Assembly (NCBI RefSeq): GCF_000003855.2
Contig: NW_003101666.1
Coordinates: 217,934-281,933 of the forward strand
From: Blastomyces gilchristii SLH14081
Lineage: Eukaryota; Ascomycota; Eurotiomycetes; Onygenales; Ajellomycetaceae
DNA: 64,000 nucleotides
Direction: 5' to 3'
Made by a program: the position numbers and the translations under genes. Numbering within the stretch: the stretch's first letter is position 1; every line of letters begins with the position of its first letter. The notes beneath the pieces were generated by a model. The model did no database searches and was not told the origin of the DNA. It was given only the letters and a program-made list of their open reading frames with translations. This document shows, piece after piece, positions 63,201 to 64,000 of this stretch.

Positions 63201-64000
63201 ATAAGTTCTTCAACTGCTCTATTACTGCTGTGACCTCTACATATCTACATCTATTATAGAGATAGAGAGATTAAGATCAGAGATTCTCTGAGATATAAAA
63301 GAAATATATTATCTGAATTTCACAGCTTTATCTGTATTCTTGAATGAAAATTCTACCTTAATCTAAGTCAGTATAATACTCATGAGATATAAGTAATATA
63401 CACTGTCAACCTTCTTGAAGACATCTCTGTGACTACTTGAGTTATTAAGAAGAGAGAGCTTGAGCATACTGATGCTGTAATAACTTAAGAAGAATTCAAG
63501 AACTTTCTACTGAATTAAATTGAAGATCACTGTAACTATAACTTCACAGCAGTACAGTGATTCAACTTATTATATTAATAAGATGATAAGAATTCTTTCA
63601 ATTTCAATATAAGATTTGAAGAATATTGAGAGAAATTAACTGATGATTTGAATTAATTAAAAACACAGCTTTATCTTACAAAGCTGACTCACAAGATATG
63701 AACAATGATATCACAGTATCAGAGTTCATTAACTAATTACACTGAGCTTGTCAATCTGACTTTCTGAATCTATTTAAATAATTAATTCTCTGAGAAAAAG
63801 ATTAACAAGATCTCTTCTAAGTAATTAATAATAGAATCTAAATAATGCTGTGATAACTTCAGTATGAAGAAAGTAAAGAAGAATTTTAAGTATTCTGATT
63901 CTTCACTCACTGTGAAGAAATGTTAAAAAAGATTTGATAAAGATCTCTATTTTAACTATGAAGCTGATAATTACTATATCAGTAATTGTAAGAAGCTGAA
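63201..64000 (+). pseudogene. gag remnant of Gypsy copy C (partial)
   Basis: Start codon mutated to ATA as in copy A, followed by the same gag sequence with TGA and TAA stops. Continues beyond the window. Confidence 0.85.

Larger units (their letters stand above)
62479..64000 (+). mobile_element. Ty3/Gypsy chromovirus copy C, cut by the window end
   Basis: 5' LTR plus about 1 kb of internal sequence homologous to copies A and B, reaching the gag zinc knuckle region (about 63950). The gag start position (about 63201) is 190 bp after the LTR, as in the others. The left flank is AAAGA (62474-62478), so a matching AAAGA should follow its 3' LTR outside the window if complete. Confidence 0.93.

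Noticed and set aside
38120..64000. Mitochondrial or other organellar insertion as cause of the AT richness
   Set aside because: LTRs, target duplications and Gypsy domains show nuclear retrotransposons, and the dinucleotide pattern fits directed C-to-T mutation.

Overview
This is a nuclear window from a filamentous ascomycete. Short introns with GT..AG ends and CTAAC-type branch points interrupt nearly every gene. Gene content (FOL1, GLO3, TIM21, eIF3g, an XprG/VIB-1-type NDT80 factor, a FAA1-type acyl-CoA synthetase), together with a 26-kb AT-rich block of hypermutated Gypsy elements beside ordinary-GC gene sequence, suggests an onygenalean (Ajellomycetaceae, Blastomyces-like). That species guess is inference.

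Layout. 1-12.3 kb is gene-dense: the 3' part of FOL1 (+), GLO3 (-), TIM21 (+, divergent from GLO3), an AhpD-like protein (-), a multiply broken serine carboxypeptidase pseudogene (+), and eIF3g (+). 12.3-25.2 kb holds no gene I can name; it contains homopolymers, microsatellites, pyrimidine-rich tracts and one doubtful coding trace on the minus strand (18.9-20.75 kb). 25.2-27.2 kb is the NDT80/XprG-like transcription factor. 31.08-31.43 kb is a 65-residue two-exon membrane protein gene. 32.9-35.4 kb is the acyl-CoA synthetase. The genes are housekeeping or regulatory and form no evident pathway cluster.

From about 38.15 kb to the end the composition changes abruptly. CC, GG and CG almost vanish while CA, TG, CT and AG stay common. 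This half holds three copies of one chromodomain-bearing Ty3/Gypsy family with 533-bp LTRs: a 9,132-bp copy (+, 39916-49047, target duplication AATGC), a complete 7,823-bp copy (-, 50302-58124, target duplication ACTTC) and a copy running off the window (+, from 62479). The first copy carries two nested insertions of a non-LTR element. One is a full-length 1,080-bp copy whose 5' end is a tRNA-like head with A and B boxes, with a (TAA)n tail and a 13-bp target duplication. The other is a 5'-truncated 224-bp copy. A third truncated copy lies at 61.6-62.0 kb.

The most unusual observations are a C-to-T mutation pattern aimed at CpG and CpC rather than at CpA as in classical RIP, the survival of unmutated DNA at the outer edges of the elements, the very long tRNA-headed SINE-like element, and a 218-codon antisense reading frame between pol and the 3' LTR.
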